From: Candidatus Nomurabacteria bacterium RIFCSPLOWO2_01_FULL_39_17 | Lineage (GTDB): Bacteria; Patescibacteriota; Minisyncoccia; Phycocordibacterales; UBA9973 | Assembly: GCA_001785805.1 (NCBI GenBank) | Contig: MFUU01000003.1 | Coordinates: 1-12,725 of the forward strand | Direction: 5' to 3' | Length of the DNA stretch: 12,725 nucleotides | Part shown: piece after piece, positions 6,967 through 12,725 of the stretch | Layout of the letters: every line of letters starts with the position of its first letter | How positions within the stretch are numbered: position 1 is the first letter of the stretch | Notes under the pieces: model-generated | Told to the model about the DNA's origin: nothing | Seen by the model: the letters and a program-made list of their open reading frames with translations, nothing else | The model's database searches: none | Position numbers and translations under genes: made by a program

Positions 6967-7998
6967 TTACTGCTTTTTATATGGAGGATAAATATCTTTA
7001 TCTATTGTTCGTTCAAAGCAAGTTTGTCCAGCTTGGTGATCCCATGACTCGTTAATTCCTCCGGGTACGGAATATGGATAAGATGTCATAGATACGTCTT
7101 TTTCATAAGCGATTCTTGACGTTGGAATTATTCCCCCTCCTCCGTATTCGCGCCAGCCCTTCGGTATCGGTAAATCAAACGTAGCGCAAAGTTCAAATGT
7201 AAGCGGGCTTTTGACTGTGTATTCGTATTTTTCACCCTTTTCAAACATTGGGGGCACGGGCAGAGAATAACCAGTAATAGGATTGGAAAGATCAGTTAAA
7301 GCTTTCGGCAATTTTTCTTTCTGTTGCCAATAATTGATAATTTGATATTGCATATTTTGCAGGTCGCCGACTCTTCTGTCGTCTAAGCGAAACATTCTTT
7401 GCTTGGCGGGGCTTCCCATCACGGAGAAGCTAAACCATATTGCCAAAATCACGAGTATTGAGGCTTTGATTGTCCCCCACCGCCCCACGGAAAACCCGAA
7501 CACTCTATTGCGACCCTGGAGCATAAAAACGTAGTTAATTCCGACAAACAGGGCTACGAGAAGCGCGACGGTTGCTTTCAAAATAAATCGAGTCGTGATT
7601 TCTCCGGAAATAAAATATTTTACGAGGGTAACAAGGTCAATAACTATGACCAAAGACGAAAGAAATAAAATAATATATACCAGCCATTTTTTTATAACTT
7701 CTTCTATGCGTCCCAATCCGCGGCTGATGAATTTATTCCAAAAATAAGAAATAACAATAAAAACTGGAAAAAATATGATAAGAGTGGCAAGCGCCATACG
7801 AATACCTTCATACTCATAGGTTGAATATCCATATTGATAGCTTGAATTCAAAACGTCAGGGAAACGTTTGTTGAGCGTTTCAAAAACAAGATTAAGAAAC
7901 GAGACGACTGAAGTTATTAATGATATTAAAATGCCTAGACACAAGAAAAAGAACCCGGCGTTCAATTTAGATTGAACTATATTTGTTTGTATTTCCAT
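6967..7998 (-). CDS. DUF5671-like membrane protein with pilin-like external domain
   Basis: A 343-residue protein of unknown function. Five hydrophobic helices are visible at about 12-38, 66-86, 105-128, 138-159 and 177-195. The first four resemble the DUF5671 membrane domain often seen in Parcubacteria (recognised by style, not by search). After the last helix, residues 200-343 are soluble. DDRRVGDLQNMQYQIINYWQQKEKLP (206-231) has the spacing of type IV pilin-like/pseudopilin globular domains, where a helix leads into a YW...LP..L segment and then a beta region. C271 and C327 could form a disulfide outside the cell. The start at 7998 sits just after an extended -10 promoter, with no room for a Shine-Dalgarno. 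The stop is 12 nt before leuS, so the two are likely one transcript. No direct functional link to leucylation is evident. Confidence 0.72.
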   Translation of the reverse strand: MEIQTNIVQSKLNAGFFFLCLGILISLITSVVSFLNLVFETLNKRFPDVLNSSYQYGYSTYEYEGIRMALATLIIFFPVFIVISYFWNKFISRGLGRIEEVIKKWLVYIILFLSSLVIVIDLVTLVKYFISGEITTRFILKATVALLVALFVGINYVFMLQGRNRVFGFSVGRWGTIKASILVILAIWFSFSVMGSPAKQRMFRLDDRRVGDLQNMQYQIINYWQQKEKLPKALTDLSNPITGYSLPVPPMFEKGEKYEYTVKSPLTFELCATFDLPIPKGWREYGGGGIIPTSRIAYEKDVSMTSYPYSVPGGINESWDHQAGQTCFERTIDKDIYPPYKKQ

Positions 7999-8006
7999 AT
8001 GAAGAT

Positions 8007-8015
8007 ATTATATCA
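8007..8015 (-). promoter_or_regulatory. Extended -10 promoter, near-leaderless, for the membrane protein-leuS operon
   Basis: The minus strand reads TGA then a consensus TATAAT (8012-8007). The ATG starts at 7998, 9 bases past the hexamer. Initiation at the usual distance leaves a leader of only 1-2 nt. No good -35 was found at 17 bases (TTTATT, 3 of 6). Confidence 0.6.
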
Positions 8016-8040
8016 TGTCTGGATTAGATAATAAAAGTTA

Positions 8041-8063
8041 CTGTCAAGGGGCATCCTTGACAG
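8041..8063 (+). repeat. Left REP-like hairpin of the RAYT unit
   Basis: Stem CTGTCAAGG (8041-8049) and CCTTGACAG (8055-8063), perfect over 9 bp, around loop GGCAT. The right half contains TTGACA, but this is only 11 bases from the downstream TATAAT, too close for a normal -35. Confidence 0.8.
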
Positions 8064-8070
8064 GATTCTG

Positions 8071-8079
8071 TGATATAAT
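8071..8079 (+). promoter_or_regulatory. Extended -10 promoter of the RAYT gene, leaderless
   Basis: TGA followed by consensus TATAAT (8074-8079). The ATG is at 8087, eight bases after the hexamer, so the transcript would start at or next to the initiation codon. The AAAGG touching the ATG is too close to act as a normal Shine-Dalgarno. Confidence 0.6.
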
Positions 8080-8086
8080 TTAAAGG

Positions 8087-8707
8087 ATGAAAAATAGAGA
8101 TTATAAAAATTTTGCCCCCGGAACAATATTCCATATTTATAACAGGGGTAATAATCGTGAGAAAATTTTTTATAACCAAGAAGATTACAGGGCTTTTTTG
8201 TTTAGGATAGGACTAGCATTGGGAATAGAACCTGAAGTTCTTCAAAAAGAAAATTTATTATCGATACCACATTCAAGAATCAGGATAAACGCAAATAAAA
8301 ATCTCTTCAAGTTACACGCCTTTTGTCTGATGCCGAATCATTTTCATTTGTTAGTTGAACAAACGGACAAAATTCCAATTTCAAAATTAATTTCTCAAAT
8401 ATGCACCAGTTATGCCATGTATGTCAACAAAAAATATAAAAGAGTGGGACATGTTTTTCAGGATCAATTCAAATCTATATTAATAGAAAATAATTCCCAA
8501 TTAATGTGGGTATCATCTTACATACACATGAACTCGGTAAAAGACGGACTGGCAAAACATCCGAACGAGTATAAATGGAGTAGTTATGATAGCTATACGA
8601 GTAAGAAAAATCTTCCAATAGTATACACAAACTTATTAAAATCTGTTTTTGGCCCAAAAAATTTTGAAAAAGAAACCCTGGTCCTATGTGTCAAGGATGC
8701 CCTTTGA
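8087..8707 (+). CDS. REP-associated tyrosine transposase (RAYT, Y1/IS200-like)
   Basis: A 206-residue single-domain Y1 HUH nuclease. FHIYNRGNNREKIF at 15-28 is the usual N-terminal strand. CLMPNHFHLL (80-89) holds the HUH metal-binding histidines H85 and H87. GHVFQDQFKS (121-130) is followed by SSYIHMNSVKDGL (143-155), whose Y145 is the likely nucleophile, and by YKWSSY (162-167), all typical of the family. RAYTs cut and join single-stranded DNA at REP hairpins and are thought to spread REPs. The length is normal and the HUH residues are intact. The gene runs into its own right-hand hairpin, so the last codons (VKDAL and stop) are made of repeat sequence. It is the only plus-strand gene here and sits between a ychF and a leuS operon, which suggests insertion. 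Confidence 0.92.
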   Translation: MKNRDYKNFAPGTIFHIYNRGNNREKIFYNQEDYRAFLFRIGLALGIEPEVLQKENLLSIPHSRIRINANKNLFKLHAFCLMPNHFHLLVEQTDKIPISKLISQICTSYAMYVNKKYKRVGHVFQDQFKSILIENNSQLMWVSSYIHMNSVKDGLAKHPNEYKWSSYDSYTSKKNLPIVYTNLLKSVFGPKNFEKETLVLCVKDAL

Positions 8708-8709
8708 CA
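8689..8709 (+). repeat. Right REP-like hairpin of the RAYT unit, overlapping the gene end
   Basis: TGTCAAGG (8689-8696) pairs with CCTTTGACA (8701-8709) with one G-T pair. It is the inverted copy of the left hairpin (20 of 21). The transposase stop codon TGA lies at 8705-8707 inside it. Confidence 0.78.
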
Positions 8710-8750
8710 TTGTCTCTTGACATTGACAACTCCCCTCGCTTCGGTTGTGC

Positions 8751-8769
8751 CGGAAAAATTTTTCTTCCG
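8751..8769. terminator. Weak, possibly bidirectional terminator between RAYT and ychF
   Basis: CGGAA (8751-8755) and TTCCG (8765-8769) flank an A/T-rich centre, between the 3' ends of two convergent genes. A second weak stem, ACAAC/GTTGT (8726-8730, 8744-8748), lies beside it. The stems are short, so this is tentative. Confidence 0.3.
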
Positions 8770-8771
8770 CA

Positions 8772-9650
8772 TTATATTAAAAACTCTATCACGTCCCCGT
8801 CCTTCACAATATAATCTTTGCCTTCGGTGCGTACCCAGCCGCGCTCTCGCGCTTTAGCGAAAGAACCTGCTTCAATCAATTTTTCATAAGCTACGACTTC
8901 TGCACGTATAAACTTATCCCGAAAATCGGTGTGAATGGACCTCCCAGCAAGAGGCGCCGTGGCGCCACGTATTGTAGTCCATGCCCGAGATTCGTCTTCA
9001 CCGGTGGTAAAAAAAGTAATAAGATTTAATAAGTCATAGCTAGCCACAATAAGTTTATCTAAACCGGTGCCGAAAATCGGGTCAACCTCTATATATGGGC
9101 CGGGAAGTTTAGCTCTAAAATCCTCGCTTATATGCTTTTGCGAATGGTTGACGTTGCGCAGCAGGAAATCCTGAGCAAAAGCATCAGGCGAGGATTTATA
9201 AATCTCCGACGTATTTAACACGTATAAAGTTGGCTTGTTTATATTTGCCAACTTAAGTTCCATATTGATAACTTCAATATCAAAAATCGGATCCAATTTT
9301 CCGGCAACATGGACAATGCTGTCATCTTCAAATATTCTTACCACTTCAATAATGGCATCCACCTCGCGAATATGCGAGAGAAACTTATTACCGAGCCCTT
9401 CCCCCTCGCTTGCGCCTTTCACTAATCCGGCAATATCTACAAATTCAACCACCGCGGGAATGGTTTTATTGGATTTGGATATCTCCGATAATTTAGTCAA
9501 GCGTTCATCTGGCACCGGCACAATGCCTACCGACGGGTCAATTGTGCAAAACGGGTAATTCTCCGCCGGCACACCCTTTTTTGTCAGCGCATTAAATAAA
9601 GTGGACTTCCCCACATTTGGTAAACCAACAATTCCGATAGATAAAGACAT
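8772..9650 (-). CDS. ychF: YchF/OLA1-type P-loop ATPase, shortened, with palindromic insertion
   Basis: An Obg-family translation-associated NTPase. GLPNVGKST (9-17) is the Walker A/G1 motif and DIAGLVKGASEGEGLGNKFL (72-91) holds G3 and the glycine-rich switch. G4 is NTSE (146-149), the NxxE form that makes YchF prefer ATP. The C-terminal TGS domain is complete (IHTDFRDKFIRAEVV through GDVIEFLI). The length is 292 against about 360 in the family. The loss falls between ELKLAN (131-136) and KPTLYVLN (139-146), where the helical coiled-coil domain of about 80 residues normally sits. Against this, residues 152-178 are an added in-frame palindrome shared with leuS. The ATG at 9650 lies at the predicted transcription start. 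The family is certain; how the missing domain affects function is unknown. Confidence 0.94.
   Translation of the reverse strand: MSLSIGIVGLPNVGKSTLFNALTKKGVPAENYPFCTIDPSVGIVPVPDERLTKLSEISKSNKTIPAVVEFVDIAGLVKGASEGEGLGNKFLSHIREVDAIIEVVRIFEDDSIVHVAGKLDPIFDIEVINMELKLANINKPTLYVLNTSEIYKSSPDAFAQDFLLRNVNHSQKHISEDFRAKLPGPYIEVDPIFGTGLDKLIVASYDLLNLITFFTTGEDESRAWTTIRGATAPLAGRSIHTDFRDKFIRAEVVAYEKLIEAGSFAKARERGWVRTEGKDYIVKDGDVIEFLI
9118..9197 (-). repeat. In-frame palindromic element in ychF, copy 2 of the 61-nt family
   Basis: Bases 9131-9191 are the counterpart of leuS 4350-4410, giving SPDAFAQDFLLRNVNHSQ (154-171). Inner arms ATGCTTTTGC (9132-9141) and GCAAAAGCAT (9175-9184) pair perfectly. Outer arms AAATCCTCGC (9118-9127) and GCGAGGATTT (9188-9197) also pair perfectly but have no match in the leuS copy. 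The insertion falls in the loop after the ATP-specificity motif NTSE. Confidence 0.87.
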
Positions 9651-9656
9651 AAAGAA

Positions 9657-9684
9657 AATATAACAGAAACAATGGCATTTTCAA
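9657..9684 (-). promoter_or_regulatory. Promoter of ychF with extended -10, leaderless
   Basis: On the minus strand TTGAAA (9684-9679, 5 of 6), a 16-base spacer ending in TGT, then TATATT (9662-9657, 5 of 6). The ATG A is at 9650, seven bases past the -10, where transcription should begin. The -35 lies in the 44-base gap after the upstream surface-protein gene. Confidence 0.6.
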
Positions 9685-9694
9685 ACCCTGGTTT

Positions 9695-12600
9695 TTATAA
9701 TACGGGCGCTGGTGTAGGTGTAGGTTCTTCGGCCGTAGGCTGATCAGCCTCTGGCTGAGGTACTGATTCTGATGGTGGCAACACCACACCAACATCCACT
9801 GTTCTCGCCACTTCAATCGCGGAATTTCCTGCCATATCGGATGCATTATATGTGATAGTATAAGTGCCCGCGATAGCAGTATCAATACTGCCGCTGATTA
9901 TCAAGGCCGTTGTATCGTCCACATTATCCGTAACTATCGCTCCGGCTTCGGTATAAACATCTCCGACATTTAGATTTATTATTGCTTCGCCGTTTAATGT
10001 AATAACTGGGGGAACTGTATCAGCCGAAGGTTCTGAGCCCGCTTGCGGTGAGCTTGTTGAATCCGTTGAAGAACTGGATGATGGAATCCCCCCGGCCATG
10101 GCAATAAGGGTATCTAGCTGAAATTTATTAACACAAGTTTCTCCGGCGGTGTCGGAAACACAAAGTTCTTTGGTATGAATGCGATTGGCAAAGAAATCCT
10201 TTATGCCATTCCCCGCATCGGCCAGCCATATTGTAATTTTCGCAAAAAGATTAGAGAAAAAACTCGTTAAGAAAGATTCCGAAGCAGAACCGGCATCGGG
10301 AACGGTAATGCCGGCGATGGCATTCAAATTTAAATTCAAATCTTGTATTGACGTAGTGATAGAAGTCATTGCTCCATTAAGGTCGTATGGAGAAATTCCT
10401 TCTGCCATGAATGAGTCATTCCTATATCGCCAGGATAAATTCACAAACACGATAACCTTGCTCATATGAATGATTCTGCCATCCAATTCCAGACTAATAA
10501 CCGGCGTATCCGGTATTCCTGTTTCTCCAGTTTCTATATCAAAGTTTCCAAGGGCGCTACCTATCACATTATCAGAAACTGTGGCGCGCATGGCGTATCC
10601 CGGCAAGATTTTTGAAATGGTCAAATAGTCTCCTTTATGTACCGGGCCATTTTCATCGCTGACTTTTACCGGCACGCGTCCAGCGAGAGCTATGGGAGCT
10701 TTCGTCCCGGCATCATATATTCCGGAACGAATGGCAGACCCACCCATAATAATTTGGTCTCCTTCAAGAACTATTGCCGGAGAAGAAGATACAATGCCGA
10801 CTATTGCATTAGATGATTCGGCTTTTTTCAAAGAAAAACCGGCACCACTTGTGTTAGTCTCGGTCATATTCGTTGCAAGAATATCCCCGGCTTCCACATT
10901 TTCCGAGACGGGATAATTTTCCGCCAAGTCGGAGCAGTTAAGATTGCTTGCAGTTACACAACCGGAAAAAGTGCCAGTGTTGCCAGAAATATCACCACTT
11001 ACAGCAAGTGAAGTACCGGTGGCGGCGCCGATATTAGGAGTGGTTAAGGCAGGTGAAGTGGCAAAAACCAAGAATCCTGTGCCAGTTTCGTCAGAGACGG
11101 AATCAATAAGGTATTGAGAAGTGCAACTTACCGTCAATAGACCGCCAGTGGTGGTACAGACATTCCTGGAAGCGGTTAAGCCAGAGAAAGTGATGTTGCC
11201 GGAAGATGTAATGCCGACAGCGGCGGCGATGGCGCCGGAACTGTTCACCTGGAACAAGTCAGTGTTACCAACGGTAAAAAGAGAAGCGGGTGTGGTATCG
11301 CCGATGCCGACGTTGCCGTTGCCTAAAATTCTCATTGCGGGCATATGTGTTGATTCCGTCGTTACTGTGCCGACCTGGAAATCAATTGCCCCGACTGTTG
11401 GTGAATCACCGTCCGAATCCCCGTGAATAGTTACAGCAGTAGCAGACTGAATCTTTAAGCCCTGTAGATTGTTAGCGGATATCGTTCTTGAACCAATTGT
11501 CCCGCCCTGGCTTCCGCCGGAGAGACCAATTAAGACAGCCGGGTTATATGCATCATTTGTTGAACCAGCAGCTACAACCTGTAGTCTTTGAGTCGGCCCC
11601 GTCGTCCCTATTCCAACATTGCCGCCAGATGGATTCAATGCAAGTGGTAAAGCATTATTAGTGTCTCCTGATTGCAATTGTACAAAACGACTACCAACAG
11701 TAGCGCTTGGATGTATAGAAAACCCAACCCCTACTGTGCCATCAGCCCCTTGGGCAGAACCGCCCACGAAACTAACTAATTCTGTTGTTGTATCATTAGC
11801 AAAAGTAGCATCAGCAACTTTTAATCTCTGGCTCGGACTCGTCGTCCCGATGCCGACGTTGCCGCCGAAATAACTCTGGGCCGTGCCAGCGGTATAAATA
11901 GAATAGTTTGTGCTACCTGCAGTCTGCGTATCAATATATAACCCGTAGTTGGTTGTAACCGTTCCGGCACTAACGACCAAGGAAGTGGCTTTTAATCCTA
12001 TAGCCTCGCCGATTGTACCGGCAGCATCAATAAAAACGGAACCCCGGACACCTATTGCGTCATCAACGGTTCCGGTGCCGTTGACATGAACAAATCCCTC
12101 CAGACCCATAACATTTCCAGTTATAGAGCCAGTAGAATGGGTTGTTTTCATATAACCCATAAGGGCAGTCGCAGAACGAGTCGTGGCTGCAGTAAGGCGG
12201 TTTTCACCATAGATGGCGGTGCTGGTATTTGACCCGCCCGTTGACTGGGTTACGGCTTTTAATCCGAGCGGCGAGTGGCCAGAAGTTTGAGTAAGTGAAT
12301 CAGGGTTTGCTGTTATGAGACCTATGACATCAAGCTTAGACTCTGGTGTCGTCGTCCCGATACCGACGTTGCCAGCGTTAACAATCAATCCATAGTTAGC
12401 AGTAGTAGCTCCTGAAGCATTAAGATAAAGGGCTACGTTAGTACCGGAAGTAGCATTCGTATGAGTGTTAGAAATTTGAGCGCCATAGGTAGTAATGGCA
12501 ACAGTTCCATTTGCTCCAGCAGTTAAAATATTTAGAGCAGTTTGGCTAGCAGCCGCAGCAGTACCGGAAACTTGAAGGTCAAGTAATTTTCCAGTAGTTA

Positions 12601-12725
12601 AAGTAGAAGAAGAAATACTGTGAGCTGTTGTCGTCGTACCGGTAAATGTTTGACTAAACACTCCTGTTCCTGATGACATAGTTAAGTTCTGACCTCCTGA
12701 TACTGTTAATGTTCCATTGGATGTC
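9695..12725 (-). CDS. Large modular surface/adhesin-like protein, N-terminus beyond the window
   Basis: The frame stays open past the ATG at 12679 to the window edge (TSNGTLTVSGGQNLT precedes it), so that ATG is probably internal and at least 1009 residues are present. The N-terminal two thirds is Gly/Thr/Ser-rich beta-repeat sequence with four GNVGIG units, the style of tail-fibre and trimeric-adhesin stalks. Then comes a domain opening SDLAENYPVSENVEAGDIL (about 10940 down to 10440), known in shape from many Parcubacteria surface proteins. A segment with ITIWLADAGNGIKDFFANR and KELCVSDTAGETCVNK follows. Next is one Ig-like domain of the DUF5011 type (about 10017-9786; ITLNGEAIINLNVGDVYTEAGA). 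The end is a Pro/Thr/Glu-rich tail. No sortase motif, C-terminal anchor helix or S74 chaperone is visible, and the signal peptide would lie outside the window. It is likely secreted; the ligand is unknown. Confidence 0.82.
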   Translation of the reverse strand, partial: TSNGTLTVSGGQNLTMSSGTGVFSQTFTGTTTTAHSISSSTLTTGKLLDLQVSGTAAAASQTALNILTAGANGTVAITTYGAQISNTHTNATSGTNVALYLNASGATTANYGLIVNAGNVGIGTTTPESKLDVIGLITANPDSLTQTSGHSPLGLKAVTQSTGGSNTSTAIYGENRLTAATTRSATALMGYMKTTHSTGSITGNVMGLEGFVHVNGTGTVDDAIGVRGSVFIDAAGTIGEAIGLKATSLVVSAGTVTTNYGLYIDTQTAGSTNYSIYTAGTAQSYFGGNVGIGTTSPSQRLKVADATFANDTTTELVSFVGGSAQGADGTVGVGFSIHPSATVGSRFVQLQSGDTNNALPLALNPSGGNVGIGTTGPTQRLQVVAAGSTNDAYNPAVLIGLSGGSQGGTIGSRTISANNLQGLKIQSATAVTIHGDSDGDSPTVGAIDFQVGTVTTESTHMPAMRILGNGNVGIGDTTPASLFTVGNTDLFQVNSSGAIAAAVGITSSGNITFSGLTASRNVCTTTGGLLTVSCTSQYLIDSVSDETGTGFLVFATSPALTTPNIGAATGTSLAVSGDISGNTGTFSGCVTASNLNCSDLAENYPVSENVEAGDILATNMTETNTSGAGFSLKKAESSNAIVGIVSSSPAIVLEGDQIIMGGSAIRSGIYDAGTKAPIALAGRVPVKVSDENGPVHKGDYLTISKILPGYAMRATVSDNVIGSALGNFDIETGETGIPDTPVISLELDGRIIHMSKVIVFVNLSWRYRNDSFMAEGISPYDLNGAMTSITTSIQDLNLNLNAIAGITVPDAGSASESFLTSFFSNLFAKITIWLADAGNGIKDFFANRIHTKELCVSDTAGETCVNKFQLDTLIAMAGGIPSSSSSTDSTSSPQAGSEPSADTVPPVITLNGEAIINLNVGDVYTEAGAIVTDNVDDTTALIISGSIDTAIAGTYTITYNASDMAGNSAIEVARTVDVGVVLPPSESVPQPEADQPTAEEPTPTPAPVL
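11270..12373 (-). repeat. Four GNVGIG(T/D)T repeat units in the surface protein
   Basis: 16-residue units are encoded at 12326-12373 (GNVGIGTTTPESKLDV), 11816-11863 (GNVGIGTTSPSQRLKV), 11576-11623 (GNVGIGTTGPTQRLQV) and 11270-11317 (GNVGIGDTTPASLFTV). DNA is conserved too (cgtcgtcccgat.ccgacgttgcc on the plus strand in two units). The spacing is uneven (about 510, 240 and 306 bases), so the units mark domain boundaries and are not a tandem array. Confidence 0.85.

Larger units (their letters stand above)
8041..8709 (+). mobile_element. RAYT unit: transposase gene between inverted REP-like hairpins
   Basis: A Y1 transposase gene (8087-8707) is bounded by a hairpin at 8041-8063 and another at 8689-8709. 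The second is the reverse complement of the first with one mismatch in 21 bases. The unit is on the opposite strand to all its neighbours and lies between ychF and the leuS operon. This matches the known layout of rayt genes flanked by inverted REP sequences. The true outer ends may lie a little beyond these hairpins: TTGACATTG occurs at 8704-8712 and again at 8717-8725. Confidence 0.72.

Noticed and set aside
8057..8079. TTGACA in the RAYT left hairpin as a -35 box
   Set aside because: The spacing to TATAAT is 11 bases, too short; the extended -10 is the better explanation.
9592..9885. Minus-strand 97-codon frame across the end of the surface protein and the start of ychF
   Set aside because: An out-of-frame shadow of two well-supported genes; the translation is Gln/His/Leu-rich without domain features.
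12677..12679. ATG as the true start of the surface protein
   Set aside because: The frame stays open upstream to the window edge and the residues before it are of the same Gly/Thr/Ser repeat style.
1..12725. Recoded UGA (as glycine) as in SR1/Gracilibacteria
   Set aside because: All frames read cleanly with the standard bacterial code, the transposase ends at a natural TGA, and no gene needs UGA read through.

Overview
The window looks like a piece of a Candidate Phyla Radiation genome, most likely Parcubacteria (Patescibacteria). The signs are a modular surface protein with GNVGIG-type repeats and a SDLAENYPV-type domain, a DUF5671-like membrane protein, a small REP-associated tyrosine transposase (RAYT), little evidence of Shine-Dalgarno sites, and moderately AT-rich DNA that reads with the standard bacterial code. 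This placement is inferred from gene style; no marker tree was possible.

Layout: every gene but one is on the minus strand. Read in that direction the order is: a large surface/adhesin-like protein that runs in from beyond the right edge (12725-9695), the ATPase YchF (9650-8772), a RAYT on the plus strand inside its own inverted hairpins (8041-8709), a DUF5671-like membrane protein (7998-6967), leucyl-tRNA synthetase (6954-3886), an O-antigen-ligase-like membrane protein with C-terminal TPRs (3797-1722), and the lipid II flippase MurJ, which is cut by the left edge (1629-1). The membrane protein and leuS are 12 nt apart and are probably co-transcribed. The last two genes both concern envelope glycan polymers. 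No rRNA, tRNA or CRISPR array was seen, and there is no gene-free stretch over 300 bases.

The unusual content is a set of palindromic elements sitting in frame inside essential genes. leuS carries at least four, plus a short hairpin, and ychF carries one. A 61-nt unit is shared by leuS (4350-4410) and ychF (9131-9191), 51 of 61 identical by eye, read in the same frame and giving the same peptide. In several cases the DNA just outside the core is an inverted copy of the host gene's other flank, so each insertion ends up as a long hairpin. This resembles the Rickettsia palindromic elements known from the literature, but the copy-specific arms are different from a simple conserved repeat.

Other points of note: leuS has a complete Nudix hydrolase domain, with a perfect Nudix box, inside its editing domain; YchF lacks its usual helical (coiled-coil) domain; and three genes have extended -10 promoters placed so that transcripts would start at or within about 2 nt of the ATG (leaderless mRNAs).
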